Shown here piece by piece: positions 14,824 through 24,944 of a stretch of DNA of 58,662 nucleotides. Each line of letters starts with the position of its first letter. The stretch's first letter is position 1. Where the stretch lies: contig CANLOQ010000011.1 in NCBI GenBank assembly GCA_947492925.1, forward strand, positions 1 to 58,662, given 5' to 3'. The translations under genes and the position numbers were made by a program. The notes below the pieces were generated by a model. It was not told the origin of the DNA and did not search any database. It saw nothing but the letters and a program-made list of their open reading frames with translations. The DNA is from an uncultured Sulfitobacter sp. GTDB taxonomy: Bacteria; Pseudomonadota; Alphaproteobacteria; Rhodobacterales; Rhodobacteraceae.

Positions 14824-17797
14824 CGTCACAGCGCTTGCAGACACCGGGATGCGCGTGGGTGCCCACGTCCGGCAGCACCTTCCAGCAACGCGCGCATTTC
14901 TCGCCCTCTGCTTTGGCAAAGCTGACCGCGATCCCGTCGACCTCCGGCATGCGGAACGCATCCGCCGGTGCCGCATCGCCCGTCACCCGAATGTCCGATG
15001 TGATGGAAACATCCTCAAAGGATACGCTCTCAAGCGCGGCCCGCTGCGCGTCATCATCGACATAGACAATCGGTGCCGCCTCAAGCGACGCGCCGATCAC
15101 CTTCTCGACCCGCTGCACTTCCAGCGCGCTTGTCACAACCCGCCGCGCCGCGCGCACCTTGGCCCATTTGGCCGCGAGTTCTTCATCCAGCCACGCCGCA
15201 GGGGTCTCCGGCATGTCCACCAGATGCACGGAACTGTCCTCGCCCGGAAAACGCTCCAGCCAGACCTCTTCCATCGTGAACACCAGTGCTGGCGCCAGCC
15301 AAGTGGTCAGGCGGTGGAACAGGATGTCCAGCACCGTCCGCGCCGACCGGCGCCGCAGCGTGTCGCCGTCGCAATAAAGCGCGTCCTTGCGGATGTCGAA
15401 ATAGAAAGCACTCAGATCGACAGTGGCAAAAGTAAAGACCGCCTGAAACACGCCCTGAAAATCAAACCGCGCATAGCCGTCGCGCACGACCTTATCCAGC
15501 TCCGCGACGCGGTGCAGGACCCAGCGCTCCAGCTCCGGCATCTCCGCAGGTTCGACCCGGTCCGCCTCGGAAAAATCGCTCAACGCGCCCAGCATATACC
15601 GCATGGTATTGCGCAAGCGGCGATAGCTGTCGGCCACGCCTTTGAGGATTTCATCCCCGATCCGCTGGTCAGCGGTGTAATCCGTCTGCGCCACCCAAAG
15701 CCGCAGGATATCGGCCCCGTATTGCTGCACGATCTTTTCCGGCACGATGGTATTGCCGATGGATTTCGACATCTTCAGCCCTTTGGCATCCAGCGTAAAT
15801 CCATGCGTCACCACGTTGCGATAAGGCGCACGCCCCGTTGTCCCCACAGATTGCAGCAGCGAGGAATGGAACCACCCGCGGTGCTGGTCGGTGCCTTCCA
15901 TATAGACATCGGCGATGCCGTCTTCGGTCCCGTCCGCCCGGTCACGCAGGGTAAAGGCGTGGGTGGAACCGGAATCGAACCACACATCCAGAATGTCCAT
16001 CACCTGATCGTAGTCATCGGGTTTCACGATCCCGCCAAGGAAGCGTTCCTTCGCGCCGTCCTCGTACCAGCAATCCGCGCCCTCGGCCTCGAACGCCTCG
16101 ACGATCCGCGCGTTGACCTCTTCGTTGCGCAGCAGGAAATCATCCGCCGTCGGCAGCGCGCCCTTCTTGGTAAAACACGTAAGCGGCACACCCCACGCCC
16201 GCTGGCGTGACAGCACCCAATCGGGCCGCGCTTCCATCATCGAATGCAAGCGGTTGCGCCCGGACTTCGGTGTCCAATTCACGCGGTCGATCTCGCTCAG
16301 CGCACGTGCGCGGATGGTGAATTCATCATCGCCCACCTTCATCTTCTTGTCGATGGCGGCAAACCACTGCGGCGTGTTGCGATAGATCACCGGCGCCTTG
16401 GAGCGCCACGAATGCGGATAGCTATGCTTGATCTTGCCGCGCGCCAGCAGCCCGCCGACCTCGACCAGCTTGTTGATGACGGCGGTGTTGGCGTCGCCTT
16501 CCTTGCCCTTGCGATTCAGGATGTAGGTGCCCCCGAAAAACGGCAGGTCCTCGCGGAAGCTGCCGTCGTCGGTGACGTTGTAAGTGATCACCTCCTGCAA
16601 CATGCCCAGATCACGGTAAAGCTCGTATTCCTCCATCCCGTGGGACGGGGCGCAATGGACAAAGCCGGTGCCTTCGGTATCGGTCACAAAGTCGGCAGCG
16701 CGGAAATCGCGCAGGTCGTCCCATTCGCCATTGCTGCCTTCGGCACCGGCAAGGGGATGTTTTAATTGAGCACCGGCGAAGTCGCTCGCGGTCACACCAC
16801 GAATGCGAGTCCACATACCTCCTTCAAGCCGTGCACGACCAAAAACATCTGCAGCCAGGCTGTCAGCTACAAGGTACTTGTCACCAACTGACGCCCAACA
16901 CTCTTCGGGTGTCGATGTGATTTCGTACAGCCCATAGTCGATGTCTTTACCAAAAACGACAGCTTTATTCGACGGCATTGTCCAAGGCGTAGTTGTCCAA
17001 ATCACTACTTTTGCTCCGAGCAAATCGGGAGCGACTGATCGTGGTTCAAATTCGTAACTGCGCCCAGCACTTCCTTCTGCGGGCCACAATTTTTGTTTGT
17101 CAGGATTTCTCTCTCCTTGAACAACTTCAAACTTCACCCAGACGGTAAAGCTGTCCTTGTCGTGGTACTCCACCTCCGCCTCGGCCAGTGCGGTCTGCTC
17201 GATGGGCGACCACATCACCGGCTTGGACCCCTGATAAAGCGTGCCGTTCATCAGGAATTTCATGAATTCCTCGGCGATCACCCGCTCGGCGTGAAAATCC
17301 ATCGTCAGGTACGGGTCGGCCCAGTTGCCGGTGATGCCCAGCCGCTTGAACTCATCGCGCTGCACATCGACCCATTCGGCCGCAAAGTTGCGACACTCGC
17401 CGCGAAACTCGTTGATCGGCACGTCGTCCTTGGATTTGCCCTTTTTGCGGTACTGCTCTTCGATCTTCCATTCGATGGGCAGGCCGTGACAATCCCAGCC
17501 GGGGATGTAACGCGCGTCGTATCCCATCATCTGATGGCTGCGCACGATCATGTCCTTGATCGTCTTGTTCAGCGCGTGACCGATGTGCAGATGCCCGTTG
17601 GCGTAAGGCGGGCCGTCGTGCAGCGTGAAGGGCGTGCGCCCCTCTTTTTCGCGCAAGCGGTCGTAGACGCCGATCCGCTCCCAGCGCGCCAGCCAGTCGG
17701 GCTCGCGTTTGGGCAGTCCCGCACGCATCGGGAAATCGGTTTTCGGCAGGTTCAGCGTGGATTTGTAATCAAGTGTCTCGGGCGTATCGGCGCACAT
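14801..17797 (-). CDS. ileS: isoleucyl-tRNA synthetase
   Basis: 998 residues. Class I signatures HLHIGHALN near residue 71 and LKMSKSIGN in the catalytic core; editing (CP1) domain with VIWTTTPWTMPSN; anticodon-binding region; and a C-terminal zinc finger (CARCWKVLP, then GVCKRC). It charges tRNA-Ile and hydrolyses mischarged valine. About 300 bases covering residues roughly 212-312 of the editing domain are strikingly AT-rich (near 48% GC against up to 68% elsewhere) with A/T-ending codons, yet the frame and motifs stay intact: a sign of recombination with a foreign allele. The ATG at 17797 gives the normal N-terminus. Confidence 0.97.
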   Translation of the reverse strand: MCADTPETLDYKSTLNLPKTDFPMRAGLPKREPDWLARWERIGVYDRLREKEGRTPFTLHDGPPYANGHLHIGHALNKTIKDMIVRSHQMMGYDARYIPGWDCHGLPIEWKIEEQYRKKGKSKDDVPINEFRGECRNFAAEWVDVQRDEFKRLGITGNWADPYLTMDFHAERVIAEEFMKFLMNGTLYQGSKPVMWSPIEQTALAEAEVEYHDKDSFTVWVKFEVVQGERNPDKQKLWPAEGSAGRSYEFEPRSVAPDLLGAKVVIWTTTPWTMPSNKAVVFGKDIDYGLYEITSTPEECWASVGDKYLVADSLAADVFGRARLEGGMWTRIRGVTASDFAGAQLKHPLAGAEGSNGEWDDLRDFRAADFVTDTEGTGFVHCAPSHGMEEYELYRDLGMLQEVITYNVTDDGSFREDLPFFGGTYILNRKGKEGDANTAVINKLVEVGGLLARGKIKHSYPHSWRSKAPVIYRNTPQWFAAIDKKMKVGDDEFTIRARALSEIDRVNWTPKSGRNRLHSMMEARPDWVLSRQRAWGVPLTCFTKKGALPTADDFLLRNEEVNARIVEAFEAEGADCWYEDGAKERFLGGIVKPDDYDQVMDILDVWFDSGSTHAFTLRDRADGTEDGIADVYMEGTDQHRGWFHSSLLQSVGTTGRAPYRNVVTHGFTLDAKGLKMSKSIGNTIVPEKIVQQYGADILRLWVAQTDYTADQRIGDEILKGVADSYRRLRNTMRYMLGALSDFSEADRVEPAEMPELERWVLHRVAELDKVVRDGYARFDFQGVFQAVFTFATVDLSAFYFDIRKDALYCDGDTLRRRSARTVLDILFHRLTTWLAPALVFTMEEVWLERFPGEDSSVHLVDMPETPAAWLDEELAAKWAKVRAARRVVTSALEVQRVEKVIGASLEAAPIVYVDDDAQRAALESVSFEDVSITSDIRVTGDAAPADAFRMPEVDGIAVSFAKAEGEKCARCWKVLPDVGTHAHPGVCKRCDDAVSESA

Positions 17798-17870
17798 TTG
17801 GGGCGTCCTTCGGATAGCAGTGTGAAATATAAAAGGGGGGTGATCGGTGCGAGATGCTCAAGCACCTTTG

Positions 17871-17901
17871 CCCGGCGTCTCATCAAGGTCAGAGCGCCGG
17901 G
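17871..17901 (-). promoter_or_regulatory. long-loop inverted repeat in the ileS leader
   Basis: CCCGGCG and CGCCGGG, perfect 7-bp arms separated by 17 bases, about 75-100 bases before the ileS start. It could end the upstream flavoprotein transcript or structure the ileS leader. Only the symmetry is seen. Confidence 0.3.
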
Positions 17902-18038
17902 GATATAATTCGAATAATGATGCAACAGACATGCTTCATACCGCGCTTATATGTCTCGCCTTTCGCTGCCACAAGCCCCTCCTATGTTCGAACAGGTGTC
18001 GCGGAAATTGCAAATGACGTGCGCGTTCCCTCGCCCGC

Positions 18039-19664
18039 TCAGTCGGATGCCGCGTTGACGTGATCCCAGACGGCGGACATCACGACGGATCCTTCGCCCA
18101 CAGCCGATGCCACCCGCTTGACCGATGTGGCGCGCACGTCCCCCACCGCGTAAACGCCCGGACAGGAGGTCTCGTATTGCGTGCGTCCGCCCACCGCCGC
18201 GCCGGTCAGCACAAAACCCTTGTCGTCAAGTTCGACCAGCCCCGACAGCCATTCCGTATTGGGTGCGGCCCCCACCATCACAAACAGCGCCGCGATACCC
18301 AGGGGCCTGTCGCCGTCTTCGGATTGCACCGTCACCCCTTCAAGGACGTCCTTGCCTTTCAGTTCTGACACCTGCGTGCCGGTGTGAATCGTGATCTTGG
18401 GGTGCGCCATGAGCCGTGACAGCAGATAGTCCGACATGGACGCGGCCAGCGACGGCCCGCGCACCAAGACGTGCACATGCGAACAGGTGCGCGTCAGGTA
18501 CATCGCGGCCTGTCCCGCCGAATTGCCGCCGCCGATGATCGCCACCTCTGAAGCACGGCACCAGCGCGCTTCCACCTCCGTCGCGGCATAGTAGACGCCC
18601 GCGCCCTCGAACTCCTCCAGCCGGTCCAGCGGCATTTTGCGGTACTGCACACCTGTCGCCACGATCAGCGCGCGGGCCGAGACCGATTGCCCGTTGTCCA
18701 GCGCCACGTGAAAGCGCCGCTTTTCGCATTGGGTCAGCGTCGCCGCCCGGCGCGGCACGGCAAAGCGGGTGCCGAATTTCATCGCCTGCACTTCGCCCCT
18801 TCCCACCAGATCCCCGCCCGAGATGCCCGTGGGGAACCCCATGTAATTCTCGATCCGGCTCGATGTGCCTGCCTGCCCGCCGATGGCCAGATCCTCGACC
18901 ACCAGCGCCTTCAACCCTTCGGCCCCGGCATAGACCGCCGCCGCCACGCCCGACGGGCCACCGCCCACGATCAGCACGTCAAACAGCTCGTCCGAGGCCA
19001 CGGCGATGTCCAGCCCGATCACCGCTGCGACGGCTTCGGGTGTGGGCGGGTCTATCTTCTGGCCTTGCCCGAAGATCACTGCCGGATAGGCGCGGTCGAT
19101 GTTGCAGCGCGCGGCGATGGCGTCGCCCTCTTCTGAATGGATCGCGACCTCGCGGTAGGGAATTCGGTTGCGCGCGGCAAAGCTGGCAACACGGCGGATA
19201 TCAACGCTTTGCTCGCCGCCCAGCAGGGTCAGCGCGGAATCCGATTCCTCCAGCGCGCGGCGGCGGCGGGCGGCCAGCACCGTCACGATGATATCGCTCA
19301 TCTCGGGCATATCGCCCATCAGGCGCAGCATCTCGGCGCGCGGCACACAAAGCAGTTCGCTGTCCACCACCGCCCGCGCCCCGGCCAGCGATTTGCCACC
19401 CGACAGAAATTGCAGATCGCCGAAAAACTGGCGCGGGCCCAGCGTGGCATTGCCCATCCGGGTATTGGTGCGCGGGTCCACCGCTTCCAGCTCACCCGAG
19501 AGCACGTAATGAAACTCGTCCGTTGCCGCCCCCGGTTCCTGCACCATCTCACCGGCCTTCTTGACCGAGACAACACCCACCTCGCGCATCGCCTTTACAT
19601 GCGCGTCCTCCAGCGGGGTGCGCACCATCGTCTTGAGGTCTGCTGCGAAATTTTCCATTCTCAA
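18039..19664 (-). CDS. cNMP-binding / glutaredoxin-like / thioredoxin-reductase-like flavoprotein
   Basis: 541 residues in three parts. Residues 1-130 form a cyclic-nucleotide-binding-type beta barrel (FHYVLSGELEAVD, GPRQFFGDLQFLSGG). About 150-215 is glutaredoxin-like without its Cys pair (VASFAARNRIPYREVAI). From about 228 there is an FAD/NAD-binding unit with VLIVGGGPSGVAAAVYA, VAIIGGGNSAGQAAMYL and the terminal GVYAVGDVRA. In thioredoxin reductase a CAxC sits before the NAD motif; here the position reads GVYYAATEVEA, so the redox disulfide is missing. It is probably an NAD(P)H-dependent oxidoreductase passing electrons to another partner. The start overlaps the upstream YcjF-like gene by four bases. 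Confidence 0.85.
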   Translation of the reverse strand: MRMENFAADLKTMVRTPLEDAHVKAMREVGVVSVKKAGEMVQEPGAATDEFHYVLSGELEAVDPRTNTRMGNATLGPRQFFGDLQFLSGGKSLAGARAVVDSELLCVPRAEMLRLMGDMPEMSDIIVTVLAARRRRALEESDSALTLLGGEQSVDIRRVASFAARNRIPYREVAIHSEEGDAIAARCNIDRAYPAVIFGQGQKIDPPTPEAVAAVIGLDIAVASDELFDVLIVGGGPSGVAAAVYAGAEGLKALVVEDLAIGGQAGTSSRIENYMGFPTGISGGDLVGRGEVQAMKFGTRFAVPRRAATLTQCEKRRFHVALDNGQSVSARALIVATGVQYRKMPLDRLEEFEGAGVYYAATEVEARWCRASEVAIIGGGNSAGQAAMYLTRTCSHVHVLVRGPSLAASMSDYLLSRLMAHPKITIHTGTQVSELKGKDVLEGVTVQSEDGDRPLGIAALFVMVGAAPNTEWLSGLVELDDKGFVLTGAAVGGRTQYETSCPGVYAVGDVRATSVKRVASAVGEGSVVMSAVWDHVNAASD

Positions 19665-20668
19665 CTCTCCTTGTCGCGGCCGAACAGACCGCCCAGCGCG
19701 TTTTTGATGATCGTGCGTACCTTGGGTCGTTTGTCAGGGGTGAAGGGCAGCGGGCGGCAGACTTCCATCGCGGCCACACCGACGCGGGCGGTCAGCGCAC
19801 CGTTGACCAGCCCCTCGCCGAACCGCCGGCTGAGCTTGCCGATGATCGTGCCGCCCAGCACCGGTTCCAGCAGGTCATCGCCCACCGCGACAGCACCGGT
19901 CGCCACCATATGGCTCAGCACCGCGCGGGTCAGCCGCCATGAGCCGAAAAAGCCGGAGCGCCCGCCGTAGACTTCGGCCACACGCCGGATCATCCGCAGG
20001 TTTGCCGTGAGCGCCGCCGCCACATCGGCCAGCGCCAGCGGGACCAGTGCCGTGACCGTGGCCACCTGCCGCGCTGCTGCCTCGACCTCGCGGCTGGCGG
20101 CGCGGTCGAGCGGGCCCAGCAATTCGGCCTCGGTCAGAGCGAGCAAGCCTTGTGCGTCCAACTGATCGCCCCGCAGCTCCGCCAGCCGGTCGCGGCCCCA
20201 GCGCGTATCCTCGCGCCCTTTGTACAAGGCGACCATCCGGTCCGTCACCTGCCGTGCGGCGGGCAGGTCTTTTTGCGCCAGCGCCTCTGCCGCCGCGTGG
20301 CGCAGGTGATCAAGGCGGGAAAGCCGTCCTAAAGCCGCCAGTTCGCGCAGGCCGATCAGCGCAAGCACCAGAAGAAAGGCCACCATCAGTGCCGTCACAG
20401 CGATGCCCAGCACGGGATACCGCGCCATCAGGTCGGTCACGAAGGTCCATGCAGCAATCGACACCAGCGCGGCGATCAGCGCAGCGGCAAGCCCCCAGAA
20501 CAGACGCGCCAGTTTCGAGGGTTTGCGCGCGGCCAATGTCGCTGCTGTCTGCATCGCGCGGCCTTGCGGCGGCGGGGCTGCCAGATCAGGCACCGGCGGG
20601 GCTTCGGCCACCTGCGGGCGCGGTGCGGCTTCTTCTTCGAGGTCAAACAGAACCGGGCCTTTTGCCAT
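19661..20668 (-). CDS. YcjF-like inner membrane protein (DUF697/TIGR01620)
   Basis: 335 residues starting MAKGPVLFDLEEE at 20668, where the ATG shares a base with the stop of the GNAT gene (TGATG). Two adjacent membrane helices lie at about 62-110 (LFWGLAAALIAALVSIAAW, VLGIAVTALMVAFLLVLAL), followed by the soluble DUF697-like part (RMIRRVAEVYGGRSG, GFFGSWRLTRAVLSHM). YcjF is the usual partner of the YcjX GTPase-like protein, which is encoded just upstream here. In E. coli the pair belongs to the phage-shock-linked ycj set; its exact role is unsettled. Confidence 0.85.
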   Translation of the reverse strand: MAKGPVLFDLEEEAAPRPQVAEAPPVPDLAAPPPQGRAMQTAATLAARKPSKLARLFWGLAAALIAALVSIAAWTFVTDLMARYPVLGIAVTALMVAFLLVLALIGLRELAALGRLSRLDHLRHAAAEALAQKDLPAARQVTDRMVALYKGREDTRWGRDRLAELRGDQLDAQGLLALTEAELLGPLDRAASREVEAAARQVATVTALVPLALADVAAALTANLRMIRRVAEVYGGRSGFFGSWRLTRAVLSHMVATGAVAVGDDLLEPVLGGTIIGKLSRRFGEGLVNGALTARVGVAAMEVCRPLPFTPDKRPKVRTIIKNALGGLFGRDKES

Positions 20669-21111
20669 CAGGTTTTCTCCCTCAGCCATTCATAGAGGAT
20701 ATCCGGCAGGCCTTCATCGTTGTCCGTGCCATCGGTGCGGCGGGTTTCGGTGAAGCCGTGGCGTTCGTAGAACCGCTGTGCGCCGGTGTTTTCCTGAAAC
20801 GTCCAGAGTTCAAGGCGCGGAGACATCGCTTGCGCATGCTGCAACAGCGCGGTGCCCACGCCCTGCCCGCGCGCCTTTTGGGTCACATATAGTGCGTCAA
20901 TTTCTTCCCCGTTGCGCGCCATGAAGCCCAACACATCGCCCTGATGATCGGCCAGACTGACCCAGCCAAAGCCAATCATCCGTGCGGCATGGGCAAGGTC
21001 CTGGGCCCGCGTGTGGATGCGCGGCATCCACGGGGTTGTGTCGATGAATTCCGACAGGATCGCGCCCACCGCTCCGGCGTCCATGTCGCGCGCCACGCGC
21101 AAGAGCGTCAC
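20668..21111 (-). CDS. GNAT-family N-acetyltransferase
   Basis: 147 residues from the GTG at 21111, which overlaps the YcjX stop as GTGA; the frame is open further upstream inside ycjX but without GNAT features. The acetyl-CoA site is the Q/RxxGxG/A-type ALYVTQKARGQGVGTALLQ, with FQENTGAQRFYERHGF as the C-terminal strand-helix motif. The substrate is unknown. It sits between ycjX and the ycjF-like gene with overlaps on both sides, an unusual guest in that pair. Confidence 0.85.
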   Translation of the reverse strand: MTLLRVARDMDAGAVGAILSEFIDTTPWMPRIHTRAQDLAHAARMIGFGWVSLADHQGDVLGFMARNGEEIDALYVTQKARGQGVGTALLQHAQAMSPRLELWTFQENTGAQRFYERHGFTETRRTDGTDNDEGLPDILYEWLREKT

Positions 21112-22523
21112 AGCCGGTCCCCGATCAGGAATTCCGCCGCGCGGTCCAGCCGGATGTGCGGCGGGCCGTCGCCGGGTTTCAGCGCCAAGGGGGCCGGTGC
21201 GAAACGCATGACCTGATAATCCTGATCCAGCCACGTCTTGGCCCCCGCCCGTGCGGGCGACAGCAGATGCGCGGGGTCTTCGGGCAGATCGCCGGGAAAA
21301 AAGGCCGCTTCCTTGCCGGTCTCCAGCAGCGTACCGCGCACGACGTTGAGGGGGATGCCATCATGCTCCATCACGGCCTCCGTCGTGGCCCTGAGCGACG
21401 CAATCGCCATCGCGGCAGTACCCGCCCCTGCGTATTGCGCGCGGTCGCGGGCCTCGCGCGTGAGGGCTTCCATGATCGCGGCCAGCTTGGCGTGCTGGGT
21501 ATGGTGCAGATGATCGGCCTTGGTTGCCGCGAACAGGATTTTCTCAACCCGCTTCGCGCCCAGCAACCCCTTGAGAAAGGAATTCTGCCCGGGCCGGAAC
21601 GCGCTGAGTGTCTCGCTCATGGCATGGCGCAGATCGTCGACGGCTTGCGGACCCTGATGGATGGCACCCAAAGCATCGACCAGCACCACCTGACGGTCGA
21701 TGCGGGCAAAGTGGTCACGGAAGAATGGCTGCACGACGCGGGATTTATAGGCCTCGAACCGGCGGGCCATTTCGCGGTGCAGGCTGCCGCGTGACGACGG
21801 CCCGTCGGTGGGCACTGGCGCAAAGGTCAACACGGGCGATCCCGCCAGATCGCCGGGCAACAAAAAGCGCCCCGGTGTGCAGTCCGAAAACCCTTCGGCG
21901 CGGGCTGCCTGCAGATAGGACGCAAAGCGTGCGGCGAGATCTTGGGCGAGGGGTTCATCGTGCTTGTCCGACGCATCTACATCGCCTGCCAACGCCATGA
22001 ATTGCTGTGCTGACACGCGGTCCTTGATGCGCGCCAAAGTCTCGGCGGACCAATCCTCATAGCTGCGGTCCAGCAGACCCAGATCAAGCAACCATTCGCC
22101 GGGGTAGTCGACAATATCCAGATGTACCGTGCGCGGTCCCTGCAAACCCGACAACAGACCATTCGGGCGCACTTTCAGCGACAGGCGCAGCTCGGATATG
22201 GCGCGGGTGCTGTCGGGCCAGCGCGGCGTCTGCCCGGTGAGCGCGGCGAGATGTGTCTCGTATTCAAAGCGCGGGAGGGTGTCGTTGGGCTGCGGCTGTA
22301 GAAACGCGGCCTCAATCCGGCCTTCGGCAGCGGCCAGCAGCGCGGGCATGCGGCCCCGGTCCAGCAGGTTGGCCACAAGGGACGTGATGAACACCGTTTT
22401 GCCCGACCGGGCAAGCCCGGTAACGCCCAGCCGGATCACCGGTTCGAACAATGTCTCCGACACGGTATCCTGTACCGCTTCGACCTGCCGCCAGATGCCG
22501 TCGGCAATGCGTGAGATGACCAA
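21108..22523 (-). CDS. YcjX-like GTPase-fold protein (DUF463)
   Basis: 471 residues. The P-loop GLARSGKT (36-43), followed by [11 protein letters not shown], and the switch-like [14 protein letters not shown] and [13 protein letters not shown] (xKxD) are characteristic of YcjX/DUF463. The partner YcjF-like protein is encoded two genes downstream in the same operon. In E. coli the pair is induced by heat shock and has been linked to the phage-shock region; the molecular role is not known. The start is a TTG at 22523, since no ATG or GTG lies nearby; this is the least certain part. Confidence 0.87.
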   Translation of the reverse strand: MVISRIADGIWRQVEAVQDTVSETLFEPVIRLGVTGLARSGKTVFITSLVANLLDRGRMPALLAAAEGRIEAAFLQPQPNDTLPRFEYETHLAALTGQTPRWPDSTRAISELRLSLKVRPNGLLSGLQGPRTVHLDIVDYPGEWLLDLGLLDRSYEDWSAETLARIKDRVSAQQFMALAGDVDASDKHDEPLAQDLAARFASYLQAARAEGFSDCTPGRFLLPGDLAGSPVLTFAPVPTDGPSSRGSLHREMARRFEAYKSRVVQPFFRDHFARIDRQVVLVDALGAIHQGPQAVDDLRHAMSETLSAFRPGQNSFLKGLLGAKRVEKILFAATKADHLHHTQHAKLAAIMEALTREARDRAQYAGAGTAAMAIASLRATTEAVMEHDGIPLNVVRGTLLETGKEAAFFPGDLPEDPAHLLSPARAGAKTWLDQDYQVMRFAPAPLALKPGDGPPHIRLDRAAEFLIGDRL

Positions 22524-22614
22524 AACTGCACCCGCCCCAATTCAATTCCCCGCACAACATAGGTGCGGGTACCGGGGATTGCCACCCGCGCAGCCACGCG
22601 GTAGAGCGCGCCTC

Positions 22615-23400
22615 ATGCACCGTTTTGCCCTGAAAATCGAATACCACGGCGCGCCTTTTGTGGGCTGGCAACGGCAGGTTGATCTGACCTCTGTGCAGGG
22701 CGTGATCGAGGCGGCCTTGGCCAAACTGGAACGGCGCACACACAACATTGCCGCCGCCGGGCGCACGGATGCGGGCGTGCATGCGCTGGCGCAGGTGGCG
22801 CACTGCGATATGGAACAGGCGTGGGACCCCTTCCGCCTGTCGGAGGCGTTGAATTACCATCTGAAACCGCATCCCATTGCGATCACCGCCTGTGCACGGG
22901 CGGTGGGGGATTTTCACGCGCGGTTTTCGGCGGTGGAGCGGCGGTATCTGTTTCGGTTGCTCAGCCGCCGTGCCCCTGCGACCCATCAGGATGGGCTGGT
23001 CTGGCAGGTCAAACACGATCTGGACGTGGACGCGATGCAGGAAGCGGCAAATTTATTGCTGGGAAAACATGACTTTACCACCTTCCGGTCCACCATCTGT
23101 CAGGCGGAAACACCCGTCAAGACGCTGGACCATCTGAGGATTGCACGGGTGGAGACCCCCGGCGGGACTGAGTTTCATTTCGACGTGCGCGCAAGGTCAT
23201 TCCTGCACAATCAGGTGCGCAGTTTTGTGGGCACGCTGGAGCGTGTGGGCGCCGGCACATGGCAACCCTCGGACGTGAGCAAGGCCCTCGCAGCGCGGGA
23301 CCGGGCGGCCTGCGGGCCGGTCTGCCCGCCGCAGGGGTTGTATCTGGCTGGTGTCGGCTATCCCGAAGACCCGTTCGAAAGCGGCAACCAGTCGCCGTGA
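22615..23400 (+). CDS. truA: tRNA pseudouridine(38-40) synthase
   Basis: 261 residues. The TruA signature [18 protein letters not shown] holds the catalytic Asp52, with [12 protein letters not shown] near the start and [20 protein letters not shown] near 195-215. The enzyme makes pseudouridine at positions 38-40 of the tRNA anticodon arm. It is divergent from ycjX. Its last 43 bases overlap the end of gnd on the other strand, a tail-to-tail overlap with no room for a separate terminator. Confidence 0.96.
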   Translation: MHRFALKIEYHGAPFVGWQRQVDLTSVQGVIEAALAKLERRTHNIAAAGRTDAGVHALAQVAHCDMEQAWDPFRLSEALNYHLKPHPIAITACARAVGDFHARFSAVERRYLFRLLSRRAPATHQDGLVWQVKHDLDVDAMQEAANLLLGKHDFTTFRSTICQAETPVKTLDHLRIARVETPGGTEFHFDVRARSFLHNQVRSFVGTLERVGAGTWQPSDVSKALAARDRAACGPVCPPQGLYLAGVGYPEDPFESGNQSP

Positions 23401-24794
23401 TGCTGGCCGTCCGCGTCCGTGCGGGCAAAGCCGTGCGCGCCAAAGAAATCCCGCTGTGCCTGAATCATGTTGGCCGTGCCGCGCGCGCGGCGGATGGTAT
23501 CGTACCACGCAAGGGCACCGGAAAGCGCTGGAAGCGGCAGGCCAAGGGTTACCCCCGCAGCGACGGTGCGGCGCAGACCGGGAAGGCTGGCGTCAAGCAT
23601 GTCGCGCAATGCAGGCGACAGGATGAGATATCCACCTGGCAGATCTCCCCGGTAGGCTTCGGCAAAATCGTCCAACAGGACAGAGCGGATGATGCAGCCT
23701 GCACGCCAGATTTCGGAGATGCGGGCAAGATCGAGGGGCCAGTCGAATTCTTCTGCTGCGGCAGAAAGGATGCGAAAGCCCTGCGCGTGACCAAGAATGC
23801 GACCTGCAAGAAGCGCGTGTTGCAGATCAGTGGCTTCGGGCACGTCGCCATTGAGTGTCTGTGCGGGCAGCAAAGGATCGGCCATGACACGGAAGTCTTT
23901 TTCCGACGACCAGCCGCGCGCTCCCACGGCAGCCTCGATCGTGCTGGCGGATTGGCCCATCTTCAGCGCTTCGATCAGGGTCCAGCGGCCCGTGCCTTTC
24001 TGGCCGGCGCGGTCAAGGATCACATCGACCATCGGTTTTCCGGTCTGGCTGTCGGTGGATTGAAGCGCGGCGGCGGTGACTTCGATCAGATACGAGCTGA
24101 GCGGGCCGTCCTGCCAGTCGGCGAATAAGGTGCCGATGGCCGGGGCGTCCCAGCCTGCACCATCGCGCAACAGGCCGTAAACCTCTGCGATCATTTGCAT
24201 ATCGGCATATTCAATACCGTTGTGGACGGTTTTCACAAAATGTCCCGCGCCATCGGGGCCAAGGTGCGCAACGCAGGGATCACCCTTGTGCCGTGCGGCT
24301 ATCGCCTCAACCATCGGGCGCAGGTTAGCCCAAGAATGCGCGGTGCCGCCCACCATCATTGACGGGCCGTGACGCGCGCCTTCGGCACCACCGGACACGC
24401 CCATGCCGACAAAGTGGAAACCCGTGCCCTCAAACGCGGCGGAGCGCGTGCGGGTGGCGTTGAAATCAGCGTTGCCGCCGTCAATCAACGTGTCGCCTTC
24501 GTCAAGGTGCGGGGTGATGGCGGCGATCATCGCGTCCATCGGAGCACCGGAAGGGATCATAAAGAGGATGCTGCGAGGACGGGCGATGCTGCTTACAAAG
24601 TCGGCAAGGTCTGCGGCACCTGTCAGACGGTCGGCAAGTGGGCCTGCCTTGCCAAGGAAGGTGTCGATCCAGTCCGCCTCGCGGTTGGAGACGGCCACGT
24701 TGAACCCCTTCTCCGCAAAGTTCAGCGCCAGCGCCGATCCCATCGTGCCCAAACCGTAAACGCCGATGTCTGCCTTGTCTGTGTTTTGGGTCAT
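23358..24794 (-). CDS. gnd: 6-phosphogluconate dehydrogenase, decarboxylating
   Basis: 478 residues from the ATG at 24794. The NADP site is [20 protein letters not shown], followed by substrate-site motifs [36 protein letters not shown] and the C-terminal domain with [11 protein letters not shown] and LISPALRD-like text. It oxidises 6-phosphogluconate to ribulose 5-phosphate, giving NADPH (pentose phosphate pathway). It is a single gene: zwf and pgl, often nearby in other bacteria, are not in this window. Its 3' end overlaps truA. Confidence 0.96.
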   Translation of the reverse strand: MTQNTDKADIGVYGLGTMGSALALNFAEKGFNVAVSNREADWIDTFLGKAGPLADRLTGAADLADFVSSIARPRSILFMIPSGAPMDAMIAAITPHLDEGDTLIDGGNADFNATRTRSAAFEGTGFHFVGMGVSGGAEGARHGPSMMVGGTAHSWANLRPMVEAIAARHKGDPCVAHLGPDGAGHFVKTVHNGIEYADMQMIAEVYGLLRDGAGWDAPAIGTLFADWQDGPLSSYLIEVTAAALQSTDSQTGKPMVDVILDRAGQKGTGRWTLIEALKMGQSASTIEAAVGARGWSSEKDFRVMADPLLPAQTLNGDVPEATDLQHALLAGRILGHAQGFRILSAAAEEFDWPLDLARISEIWRAGCIIRSVLLDDFAEAYRGDLPGGYLILSPALRDMLDASLPGLRRTVAAGVTLGLPLPALSGALAWYDTIRRARGTANMIQAQRDFFGAHGFARTDADGQHHGDWLPLSNGSSG

Positions 24795-24944
24795 GTCCCG
24801 TCCTGTCTTGGTCCGCCTTGCCACACTGCGCACAGAGCCCGCGCAACACAAGGGCGCGCATGTTCGCGCCACAGACTTGAAATGCGAATCATCTACCTGT
24901 ATGTAAGTGTCTGATAAAAATAAATAGTCGCTAGGGCTTTTCCA

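Noticed and set aside
14672-16210. Long + strand open frames across ileS
   Set aside because: They are the complement of the ileS coding strand in a high-GC genome and have no family features; ileS motifs on the minus strand are complete.
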